Source: JAICTV01 sp034666045 (GTDB taxonomy: Bacteria; Planctomycetota; Phycisphaerae; Tepidisphaerales; Tepidisphaeraceae). Taken from it: a DNA stretch of 14,537 nucleotides. The notes under the pieces were generated by a model. The model ran no database searches and was not told the DNA's origin. It saw only the letters and a list, made by a program, of their open reading frames with translations. The position numbers were made by a program, and so were the translations under genes. Positions 1 to 8,000 of this stretch are shown here, piece by piece. Position 1 is the first letter of the stretch. Each line of letters starts with the position of its first letter. The stretch spans positions 1-14,537 of the forward strand of contig JAXDMN010000071.1 in NCBI GenBank assembly GCA_034666045.1. The letters run 5' to 3'.

Positions 1-918
1 CGGCGGCTTGGACGGGTCGGGCTTGCGGACTTTGATGCAGCAGGACTGGCAGGTGCCCATGCCGCAGGCCATGGCGCGCTCGACGGCGATCTGGCATTCG
101 ATGCCGCGGGCGGCGGCGATGTCGGCGACTCGCTTCATCATCAGCTCGGGGCCGCAGGTATAAATGACAGGGCTGAGGGGTGAGGAGTGAGGACCGAGTG
201 AATCCAAGTAGCGCTCGAGAGCTTGCGTGACGAAGCCCCGGAAGCCGTAGGAGCCGTCGTCGGTGGTGATCACCGATAGGATGCCGTGGCGAGAGAATTC
301 GTCGATGCAAAAGCTTGGATTGCCTGCGCGGTCGGCGTCAGCGGTGATCGTCAGCGGGAGCAGGTCACGCCGAAGCGCGCCGCAGAACGCGACGGCCGGG
401 CCATTCGCCAGCTTTTCCGCGAGATACAGCATCGGCGGGATGCCAACGCCGCCGCCGACGAGGACGGCGGTCTGCTGCGACATCGGCAGGCGGAAGGTGT
501 TGCCGAGCGGGCCGAGGATGCCGACGTGATCGCCGACGGTTAGTCGGCTCAGCCAATCGGTGCCGACGCCGACGACGCGATGAATGATGTCCAGTTCGAC
601 GCCGCCGCCCGCGCGCCCGCCCGCGCCGCCGGTCACGTTTCGCCGGCCGGCGAGGGAAAACGGTCGCCGCAACAGCGCGGCCGGCGACGCGAGATCGGCG
701 GCGCAGATCTCGATCGTCCGCCCCGGCTGCCACTCGACCTCGCAGTCGTGCTCGCCCGCTTCGTCCTGAGCGAGATCGCGGCAGGCGATCTGGATAAACT
801 GCCCCGGCTCGGTCGCTGGGAACTCGGGCAAGCTGAGCACGAGCCGATAATGCTCCGCGCACAAGGGCACGTTGGCGGCAACGGTCGAGACGAACTGATT
901 TCGCGCGACGACTGACAT
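1..918 (-). CDS. pyrK: Dihydroorotate dehydrogenase electron-transfer subunit PyrK (partial, C-terminus off window)
   Basis: This subunit passes electrons from the FMN of PyrD through its [2Fe-2S] cluster and FAD to NAD+ in pyrimidine synthesis, in the cytoplasm. The minus frame is open from the ATG at 918-916 to base 1 (306 codons seen). The FAD-binding motif RRPFSLAG is at residues 84-91, GPLGN at 136-140, and the NAD-binding loop GGGVGIPP at 155-162. A CGPELMM segment precedes the cluster motif C285-x4-C290-x2-C293; the fourth cysteine would lie beyond the edge. The ATG fits because the N-terminal beta strand (VSTVAANVPLCAEHYRLVL) starts at about residue 10, as in the family; no Shine-Dalgarno site is visible. 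About 35 extra residues lie between GQF (39-41) and RRPFS, and a Pro/Ser-rich stretch (GPHSSPLSP) lies just before the CGP motif. Other ferredoxin-reductase-like proteins share this fold, but the C-terminal cysteine pattern favours PyrK. A pyrD partner would be off window. Confidence 0.88.
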   Translation of the reverse strand, partial: MSVVARNQFVSTVAANVPLCAEHYRLVLSLPEFPATEPGQFIQIACRDLAQDEAGEHDCEVEWQPGRTIEICAADLASPAALLRRPFSLAGRRNVTGGAGGRAGGGVELDIIHRVVGVGTDWLSRLTVGDHVGILGPLGNTFRLPMSQQTAVLVGGGVGIPPMLYLAEKLANGPAVAFCGALRRDLLPLTITADADRAGNPSFCIDEFSRHGILSVITTDDGSYGFRGFVTQALERYLDSLGPHSSPLSPVIYTCGPELMMKRVADIAAARGIECQIAVERAMACGMGTCQSCCIKVRKPDPSKPP

Positions 919-930
919 CAAGGATGGTTT

Positions 931-1057
931 ACCACGAAGCCAGGAAGATCACGAAGCGTCGCACGCGCATCCTCATACTTCCCCTGCGCGCCGCGCAAGC
1001 GCGCAGGGGAACATCGAACGGAGATCAACCGCTTCGTGCTCTTCGTGACTTCGTGGT
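931..1057. repeat. Nested inverted-repeat element with CACGAAG units
   Basis: The outer arms, 931-956 and 1032-1057, are inverted copies matching at 23 of 26 positions. Each is built from repeated CACGAAG/CTTCGTG-like units. A further 6-bp inverted match (CATCAA at 916-921, TTGATG at 1067-1072) lies outside them. Between the arms sits a separate perfect hairpin at 980-1010. The element lies directly upstream of pyrK and its outermost match includes the pyrK start codon. I recall similar CACGAAG-type intergenic repeats in Planctomycetota and other environmental genomes; that is memory, not a search. There is no transposase and no clear target-site duplication. Confidence 0.75.
980..1010. other. 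Perfect 12-bp hairpin inside the nested repeat
   Basis: Bases 980-991 (TCCCCTGCGCGC) are exactly complementary to 999-1010, with a 7-nt loop. There is no T-run on either side, so it is not a standard intrinsic terminator. It would form a very stable stem in any transcript crossing it, including a long pyrK leader on the minus strand. Confidence 0.8.
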
Positions 1058-1088
1058 TCAATTACTTTGATGGGGTTCGACGACGCGC

Positions 1089-1132
1089 AAAAAAAACTTC
1101 CGGAGGGGTGGCTCCTATCCACCTCCGGAAGT
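1089..1132 (-). terminator. Strong intrinsic terminator, minus strand
   Basis: Bases 1122-1132 and 1096-1106 form a perfect 11-bp GC-rich stem (ACTTCCGGAGG type) with a 15-nt loop that can pair a little further. On the minus strand the stem is followed at once by eight T (A-run at 1089-1096 on plus). The plus strand has no T-run after the hairpin, so it works for minus-strand transcripts only. No minus-strand protein gene lies upstream of it (higher coordinates); the transcript it ends is the predicted small RNA. Confidence 0.88.
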
Positions 1133-1223
1133 GCGCCACGGCTTTGATAAGCCGCTAGTCGAAATTGCTCGTGTCGCAGGCATGGAATACGGGTCGCTGG
1201 CAAGCGTTGCCCGCAGCCGCAAC
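1089..1223 (-). ncRNA. Predicted small RNA, about 135 nt, class unknown
   Basis: A near-consensus minus-strand promoter predicts a start at about 1223-1225, and a strong terminator ends the transcript at about 1089. No convincing reading frame lies between them. The predicted RNA can form a 6-bp hairpin with loop AUCA (1139-1154) and the 11-bp terminator stem. Near its 5' end GUUGC can pair with GCAAC, or the overlapping GGCAA can pair with a downstream UUGCC, giving two exclusive folds. It lacks motifs that I would recognise for 4.5S RNA, tmRNA or RNase P, and the size and structure are not obviously 6S. It could act in trans, or be the 5' leader of an attenuated unit whose readthrough would enter pyrK. 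Expression is inferred from the signals only. Confidence 0.5.
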
Positions 1224-1229
1224 GTCGTG

Positions 1230-1259
1230 AATATACCGGCCGCCGCTGCCGAGTGTCAA
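1230..1259 (-). promoter_or_regulatory. Sigma70-type promoter for the predicted small RNA
   Basis: On the minus strand a perfect -35 box TTGACA (1259-1254) is followed after 18 nt by TATATT (1235-1230), close to the TATAAT consensus; read as GTATAT the spacer is 17. An A/T-rich block at 1275-1287, about 52-64 nt upstream of the predicted start, could serve as an UP element. This is the best promoter match I found in the window. Confidence 0.7.
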
Positions 1260-1385
1260 TTCAGACTGACCCCCTAAAAAGAATTTATCGGACGCCGTTA
1301 ATCGTTGCTGCGACAGCACTTTAAGCATTTTCTGCCGGTCCGGTTTTTCCCGGAGCGCGCACGGTATGAAGGTTGCTAATCCGCC

Positions 1386-1413
1386 CCCGCCGCCACTCAG
1401 CGCGCGCGGCGGG
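1386..1413. other. 8-bp GC hairpin just upstream of the mutT promoter
   Basis: Bases 1386-1393 (CCCGCCGC) pair perfectly with 1406-1413 (GCGGCGGG) across a 12-nt loop. The stem ends 10 bp before the mutT -35 box. There is no T-run, so a terminator is unlikely. It may be a protein-binding palindrome or only a chance result of high GC. Confidence 0.35.
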
Positions 1414-1423
1414 CACAGCCGTC

Positions 1424-1451
1424 TTGGACACCCCGGTTCGCCGGTTAGAAT
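1424..1451 (+). promoter_or_regulatory. Promoter of the mutT-like gene
   Basis: TTGGAC at 1424-1429 and TAGAAT at 1446-1451 are separated by 16 bp. The predicted start, about 7 nt after the -10 box, falls at 1457-1459, only two to four bases before the ATG at 1461. The mRNA would then be leaderless or nearly so, which fits the absence of a Shine-Dalgarno site (the bases before the ATG are TCCCGCCCCC). Confidence 0.55.
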
Positions 1452-1460
1452 CCCGCCCCC

Positions 1461-1862
1461 ATGAACCGGATCGACGCCGCCATCGCCATCGTCTGCCGCG
1501 ACCGAAAAGTCCTCGTCTGCCAGCGCAAGGACGATGACACCTTCGGCGGCTACTGGGAATTCCCCGGCGGCAAACAAGAGGCCGGCGAAACCCTCGAACA
1601 ATGCCTGGCCCGCGAGCTTCGCGAAGAACTGGCCATTACCGCCCGCCCAATCGCCCGCCTGGCGACGGTCGAGCACGAATACCCAGGCGTGCGAATCCGC
1701 CTGCACCCCTTCGTCTGCGCCCACCTCGCCGGCGAAGTCGAGCACCTCGAATGCCAGGCCAGCCGCTGGATCGACCCGCCGATGCTGCGCGACTACCGCT
1801 TCCCGCCGGCGAATGAAGCGCTGATCGAGGAAGCGATCGCGTACCTGGCCGCGGCTCCGTGA
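1461..1862 (+). CDS. mutT: MutT-like Nudix hydrolase (8-oxo-dGTP diphosphatase type)
   Basis: MutT-type enzymes hydrolyse oxidised (d)NTPs such as 8-oxo-dGTP to the monophosphate, cleaning the nucleotide pool in the cytoplasm. The 133-residue protein has the usual length. The Nudix box spans residues 37-59: G37-x5-E43-x7-R51-E52-L53-x-E55-E56-L57, with the metal-binding glutamates present; the final Gly of EELG is Ala58. It is preceded by WEFPGGK (32-38). The C-terminal FPPANEALIEEA (about 113-124) closely resembles the same region of E. coli MutT as I remember it. The ATG fits because the first beta strand (DAAIAIVCRDRKVLVCQR) begins at once. It stands alone: the small RNA diverges upstream and tRNA-Val follows. 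Other Nudix substrates (CTP, 5-methyl-dCTP as in NudG) cannot be excluded. Confidence 0.88.
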   Translation: MNRIDAAIAIVCRDRKVLVCQRKDDDTFGGYWEFPGGKQEAGETLEQCLARELREELAITARPIARLATVEHEYPGVRIRLHPFVCAHLAGEVEHLECQASRWIDPPMLRDYRFPPANEALIEEAIAYLAAAP

Positions 1863-1909
1863 GCCCCGCACTCAGGTCGCCGACATCGCCGGACTTTTCC
1901 CCGTTCCGC

Positions 1910-1938
1910 TTGTCCGCCGCCGCGAGGCGTTGTACGAT
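1910..1938 (+). promoter_or_regulatory. Promoter of tRNA-Val
   Basis: TTGTCC at 1910-1915 and TACGAT at 1933-1938 are separated by the optimal 17 bp. The predicted start at about 1945 leaves roughly 12 nt of 5' leader before the mature tRNA at 1957, to be removed by RNase P. The position right before a tRNA supports it; the boxes themselves are moderate matches. Confidence 0.55.
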
Positions 1939-1956
1939 TCGCCATCAGTTAACTTC

Positions 1957-2030
1957 GGGCGATTAGCTCAGTTGGCCAGAGCGCACGGATCACACCCGTG
2001 AGGTCGGGGGTTCGAGCCCCTCATCGCCCA
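1957..2030 (+). tRNA. tRNA-Val (anticodon CAC)
   Basis: A complete cloverleaf can be drawn. The acceptor stem GGGCGAT pairs with ATCGCCC and is followed by discriminator A2030. The D stem is GCTC/GAGC. The anticodon stem CACGG/CCGTG carries the loop ATCACAC, with anticodon CAC at 1991-1993, reading GUG valine codons. A 5-nt variable loop (AGGTC) is followed by a T arm GGGGG-TTCGAGC-CCCTC with one G-U pair. CCA is not encoded (TTT follows), so it must be added by nucleotidyltransferase. The next gene is convergent, and 66 bp separate them. Confidence 0.95.
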
Positions 2031-2096
2031 TTTGTAGGGTATTCCTGGGGTCCCCGGGTTTCTGTCATTTCTCGCAAACGGCATTACCGCAGCAAA

Positions 2097-5000
2097 TCAA
2101 CCTTCTTGTGCAGCGGCCGGCTCAGTAACCGGTGGTGCGGGGATGGTTTCCCCGCCGCCAATTTCTACTTCTACCTGGTGCTCCTGGCGGTCGTCGCGGA
2201 GAGCAATGGTTTTGTCCGGTTGCTCGACGCCGTCGAGGAGGATGCGGGTGACTTGGCGGCCGGGACCGAGGTTGCGGACGTGGATGTGGTGGAAGGTTTC
2301 GCGGTATCGGTAATGGACGTCGAAGCTCGTCCAGCCGGCGGGGAAGAGCGGCTCGACGCGCAGGCGGTCGACTTCCAGGCGCAGGCCGAGCAGGGATTCG
2401 GTGATCAGGCGGTACATCCAGCCGGCGGAGCCGGTGTACCAGGTCCATCCGCCGCGGCCGGCGTGTTGGGGGTTGGTGTAGACGTCGGCGGCGAGGACGT
2501 AGGGCTCGACCTTGTACTGCGCGACGGCGGATTCATTGTCGCCGTGGCGGACGGGGTTGATGAGGTTGAAGAGTTCCCACGCGCGCGGCGCGTCGCCCAT
2601 GGCGGCGAAGGCCATGACGGACCAGACGGCGGCGTGCGTGTATTGCCCGCCGTTCTCGCGGACGCCGGGGACGTAGCCCTTGATGTAGCCGGGGTTGAGA
2701 TGTGACGTGTCGAACGGCGGATCGAACAACTGGATGACGCCGATGTCGCGCTTGACGAGGCGGGCGTCGAGCGCGTCGAGGCCTTGCTGCGCGCGGGCGG
2801 GATCGCCGGCGCCGGTCAGCACAGCCCAGCTCTGCGGGAGCGAGTCGATCTGGCATTCCGGGCTCGAGATCGAGCCGATCGCTTCGCCGTTGTCGAAATA
2901 GGCGCGGCGATACCACTGGCCGTCCCAGCCGTCGCGCTCGATGTTCTGCTGAAGCTTCGCCGCCTCGGTGGCACAGACTTCGGCGAAACCGGCGTCCTGC
3001 CGGCGCTTGGCGATCTCGCCGAACTGCACGAGCACGTCGTAGAGGAAGAAGGCGAGCCACACGCTCTCGCCGCGGCCGTGTTCGCCGACGAGATTCATCC
3101 CGTCGTTCCAATCGCCGCAGCCCATCAGCGGGAGCCCGTGCTCGCCGAAGCGCAGGCCGTTGCGGATCGCGCGAACGCAGTGCTCGTAGAGCGTCGCGGA
3201 TTCGTCGGAGCGGCCGGGCAGGTCGTAGTAGCTTTCTTCGTCCGGCTTGACGAGTCGGCCATCGAGGAACGCGATTTTTTCATCGAGCACGCCGGTGTCG
3301 CCGAGCGCGGCGACGTAGCGGCAGGCGGCGTAGGGGAGCCAGAGGTAATCGTCGGAGATGCGCGTGCGCACGCCGCGACCCTGCGGCGGATGCCACCAGT
3401 GCTGAACGTCGCCTTCGCGGAACTGGTGCGCCGCGCAGCGAATGAGTTGCTCGCGGAGCGTGGCCGGGTCGGCGTGGACAAGGGACATCGCATCCTGCAA
3501 CTGATCGCGGAATCCGAACGCGCCCCCCGACTGATAGAAACCGCTCCGCGCCCATGTGCGGCACGCGAGCACCTGATAAAGCAGCCAGCCGTTGGCGAGG
3601 AAATTGAGCGACGCGTCCGGCGTCTGCACGTGAACGGCGCCGAGCGTGCGGTTCCAGAAACCCCAGACGCCCTCGAGCGCCGCGCGGGCCGGGCCGGTGC
3701 CGCGGAAGCGGGTGACGAGGTTGCGTGCATCGGCGAGATCGCGGCCGGAGCCGAACGTGAAGGCGATGTCGCGCTCCTGCCCGTCCGCCAGTTCGATCGT
3801 CACCTGCATGGCGGCGCACGGATCGAGTCCGGCGCCGACGCGACCGGACAGTCGCGTGCGGCCCATGCCGGCCGGATTCGCGGGGCTGCCGTTGCGGCCG
3901 ATGAATTCGGTGCGGTCGCCGGTGACGGTGCGCTGGGCCTCGCTCGTGTCGAGAAAGGTGACACGCTCGCCGAACTCGCTGTTGTAAGGATTTCGCGCAA
4001 GGAGCGCGCCGGATTTCGGATCCACTTCCGTCACGACGTGCGGCAGATTCGCCGGACGATGGCTGCCGAGCACGAGGTCGAATACGCCCGTGACGGAAAT
4101 CCGCCGAGAGCGGCCGGACGTGTTGCGCAGCTTGATGACGAAAAATTTCAGCGGCGCATCGGTCGCGACGTAAGTCCGCATCTCCGTTGCGATGCCGTCG
4201 TCGATGTACTCGAAGACGCTGTAGCCGAAGCCGTGCCGCGTCGTATACGGCATCGGGCCGCGCGCGGGCAGCGGCGTCGGGGACCAGAATCGGCCGCTTT
4301 CTTCGTCGCGGACGTAAAACGCTTCGCCGCTCGGATCGCTGACCGGATCGTTGTTCCACGGCGTCAGGCGGTAGCCGTGCGCGTTCTCGCACCACGTGTA
4401 CGCCCCGCCGCTTTCGCTGACGACGGTGCCGAACCACGGATTCGCAAGCACATTGACCCACGGCGCGGGCGTCGGCGAATCGGGCGTGGTGGTGATGACG
4501 TACTCGCGACCATCGTGCGTGAACCCGCCGATGCCGTTGAAGGCGACCAGATCGTGCCGCTGCACTTCAACCGCGACCGGAACATCCGGCCCGCGCTTGA
4601 CGATGTTGAAGCGCGGGACGGTCGGCTCCGGACGCGAGCGGCGGTCCATCTGCTCGGCAAGCGTGCCGCCCGTGTCGCTGATGATCGCGCGCGCGACGGT
4701 CTGCATGAGGACCTTGTCCTCTTCGGACATCTGCTCGCTGCGGCGGACGAAAATGCCGCCCGGCTTGTCGAGCAGATTGGCGTCGACGCGCGACGCGATG
4801 ACGTTCATGATCTGCTCGTGCAGCACTTGCCGATAGCCGGATTGGTCCTCGTTCCAGATCACGAGATCGACCGTCAGCCCTTTGACGCGCCAATACGTAT
4901 GCGCCTGCACGAGCTGGCGCACGAGCTGGATCTGCGCCTGCTCGGAAATGCGCAGGAGAACGATCGGCAGATCGCCGGAAATGCCGTAGCCCCACAGCCC

Positions 5001-8000
5001 GGATTGTCCGCGGCGATTGCGGGCGATCACGCTGCCCGGGGCGCGGAGCACCGGATTCGCGTAGAGGATGCTGCTGGCGAGTCGGCCGTAGAGCTGCGTT
5101 TCGGCCTCGGTGGCGTCGAGCTGACCCAGCACGACCTGGCTCTGCGTCCACGCGAGCTCGAACACGCGATCGGCGAGGTGGCTGTCGTGATATTTTTCGA
5201 TCAGGCCCATCGCCCCTTCGCGCGTTTCGGACACGCCGGTCACCAAATGCACGCGCGCGGTTTCGCCCGGCTCGATGACAACCGCGTTTCGCACGGACAC
5301 GACCGGATCGAGCACCGAGCCTTCACTGTTGCCGAGCAACTGCACATGCATCGCCGCGGGATCGGCGACGGTGCGTCCGCGGCCGATGAATTCGGCGCGG
5401 CCGGTCTCGTAGGACGTCTCGCCCTCCAGCGTGCCGTGCACGGTCATCAGATGCATCATCCAGGGCGGGCGCTCGCCGCCCGAGCGCGGGCGGCGCGTGC
5501 AGAGGATCGCCTGCCGGGCGCGGACGAGCTCCGTCTGGACGAACAATTTGCTGAACGCCGGATGCGCCGCGTCCGCCGCAGGCGTGGCGAGAACGACTTC
5601 GGCGAAGCTCGTGAACTCGATCGTGCGCGACGTTCGCCCGCGGTTGGTGACGTTGATGCGGCGCAGCTCGATGTCGTCCTCGGGCGAGACGCTGATCTCG
5701 ACGTGCGTGTCGATGTCGCCATCGCGACGGCGGAATTCGGCGCGGCCCTGCGAGTAGATCGCCTCGTACTTCGCCGCGCGCTTGAGCGTCGGCTGATGCG
5801 CGCTGGACCAGAATTCGCCGCTTTCGACGTCGCGGAGATAGCAGAACGTTCCCCAGCCGTCGCGCGTCGGATCTTCCTGCCAGCGGGTGACGGCGAGGTC
5901 GCGCCAGCGGCTGTATCCGCCGCCGGCCGCGGTGACCATGACGTGATAGCGCCCGTTCGACAGCAGGTGCACTTCGGGCGCGGGCGTGTGCGGCGTGTTA
6001 AAGATGCGGTAATTCGCCTCGACGTCCGCCGGTGTGCCGCGCGCGGCGGAGACTTCGGCCGGATGCGGGAAGACCGCCGACGTGCGCGGCACGCGCTCCT
6101 GCAACAGCAGATCGGTCGCCTGGAACGCCGGATCAGAAGCGAACCGCCGCTGCATCGGGCGATCGAGCAACAGGTACGCGAGCGACAGGAACGCCATCCC
6201 CTGGTGGTGCACCATGTACGAGCGGACCGTGACGCTCTCCTGCCCGCGCGGCAGGCGCGCGGGCGTGTAATCGATCGCTTCGTAGAAGCCGTACGCGCCG
6301 AGCATGCCGTCCTTCGCAAGGCGGCGCAGGTTCGCCGTCGCGGATTCCGCGTCGACCATGAGGGCCATGGCACTCGCGTACGGCGCGATGACGACGTCGT
6401 CGGCAAGGCCGCGCTTGAAGCCCAGGCCGGGCACGCCGAACGCGTGGTACTGGTAGTTGAGCTGCGCGTCGGTCTTGCTGTAGCCGGATTCGGAGACGCC
6501 CCACGGCACGCCGCGCTCGCGGCCGTATTCGATCTGCCTCTCGACAACGGCGCGGTACGTTTCGTCGAGCAGCGTGCGCTCGTACGTCGGCATGACGAGC
6601 AGCGGCATCAGGTACTCGAACATCGAGCCGCTCCACGAGAGCAGCGCGGTTCGGCCGCCCGAGGTGGTGAGCAATCGGCCGAGGCTGAACCAGTGGTCCT
6701 GCGGGAGTTTTCCCTGCGCGATGGCAATGAAGCTCGCGAGGCGCGCTTCGGAAGCGAGCAGGTCGTAGAAGCTCGCGTCGAGGCGGTGCTCGCCGACGTT
6801 GAAGCCGATCGCCAGCAGATGCCGCTCGCGGTCGTAGAGAAATTCGTAGTCGATGTCGGCGAGCTCGACGCAGCGGGCGGCGAGTAGATCCGCCTCCGAC
6901 AATCGCTCCGCTGCGCGGCCGGCGCCTTGGATGACCGCGGCGCGCAAACGATTGAGCCAGCCGTCGCTCTTCGCATCGGATGAAAACGTCTCGCCGGCCA
7001 GGACCGCGTCAACCGCCGGCAAGAGCGCGAGCTCGAGCCGTGCGGCGTCGGCGAAGGTTGGGACATCGTCCAGCCGGCGCAGCAACTCGCGCAGCGCGCC
7101 AAGGCGCTGACCCTGCTCGGGCGTCCCCTGCCGCCACATCAATTCGGTCGGTGGCGGGAGATCGATCCACGGGGCGAGCTCGTTCAGCTCCGACAGCGCC
7201 TGGCGGCACTGCTGCGCGAACGCCTCGGTCCACCATTTCAGTTCCGCGTCCGGGCTGGAGCGGACGGCGTTGGTCAAATCGCCCGCGCCGGCGGCGAGAC
7301 GCTGAAGGAGCAGCGATGAGCCGGTCAGCGTGTGCGGCGGCGCGTGCACGAGATATTCGCGAAGCCGGCCGATCAGGTCGCGCACGAGCGGCGCGGCCGG
7401 CGGGCGGCGGGCGCCTTCGGCGCTGCTGGGGCGTCCGCGCGCGATCTCCGAGATCACCTCCAGCGTCTCGCCCAGACCGGAGAACGCGGCGCGACGAAAC
7501 AGCGGCTGGTTGCCGAGTTGTTTCAATCCCGCGGCGAGCGTCAGCAGGTGCCCGGCGAGGTTGCCGCTGTCGACCGTCGAGACGTACAGCGGCCGCAAGG
7601 GCTCGAGCGTGCGCGTGTCGTACCAGTTGTAGAGATGACCGCGGTAGCGCTGGAGTTTTTCCGTCGTGGTAACCGTGCGATTCGTGCGCTCGACGAGATC
7701 GCCGACGGAGATGTAGCCGAAATCGTACGCGGTCAGATTCGCCAGCAGCGCGAGGCCGATGTTGGTCGGCGAGGTGCGATGAGCGGCGCCATTGGGCGGA
7801 TCTTCCTGAACGTTGTCGGGCGGAAGGTAGTTGTCGCCGGCGCCGATGTAGCTCTCGAAATATCGCCACGTGCGCCGCGCGACGGTGCGCAGGAAAACGC
7901 GGTCCTCGTCCGACAAGCGCGGCTGCGGGGCACGCGTCGGCCGACTCAGCAGCCACGCGACTGCCGGAGCGAGTGTCCAAAGTGCGAGCACCGGCGCGGC

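Noticed and set aside
365..862. Minus-strand frame of 165 codons overlapping pyrK
   Set aside because: It is a shifted frame of pyrK; the pyrK frame carries the FAD, NAD and cluster motifs.
1116..1184. 22-codon frame inside the predicted small RNA (MPATRAISTSGL...)
   Set aside because: It has no Shine-Dalgarno site and its stop codon lies in the terminator loop; nothing supports translation.
973..1203. Minus-strand frame of 76 codons across terminator and repeat
   Set aside because: It reads through an intrinsic terminator and the CACGAAG repeat (giving a SHEEHEA peptide), a familiar source of spurious predicted proteins.
1155..1871. Minus-strand frame of 238 codons across mutT
   Set aside because: It is antisense to a gene with a clear Nudix box and crosses the small-RNA promoter; composition is unremarkable.
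2044..2058. GGGGTCCCC palindrome after the tRNA as a terminator
   Set aside because: The arms leave a one-base loop, which cannot form a normal hairpin, and no T-run follows. I see no convincing terminator between tRNA-Val and the glucan synthase.
2784..6887. Plus-strand open frame of 1,367 codons
   Set aside because: It lies wholly antisense to the glucan synthase, whose domains and motifs run without a break. The antisense frame is Arg/Ala/Asp/Val-rich with no motif. Long antisense frames are expected where GC-rich codon use avoids TTA, CTA and TCA.
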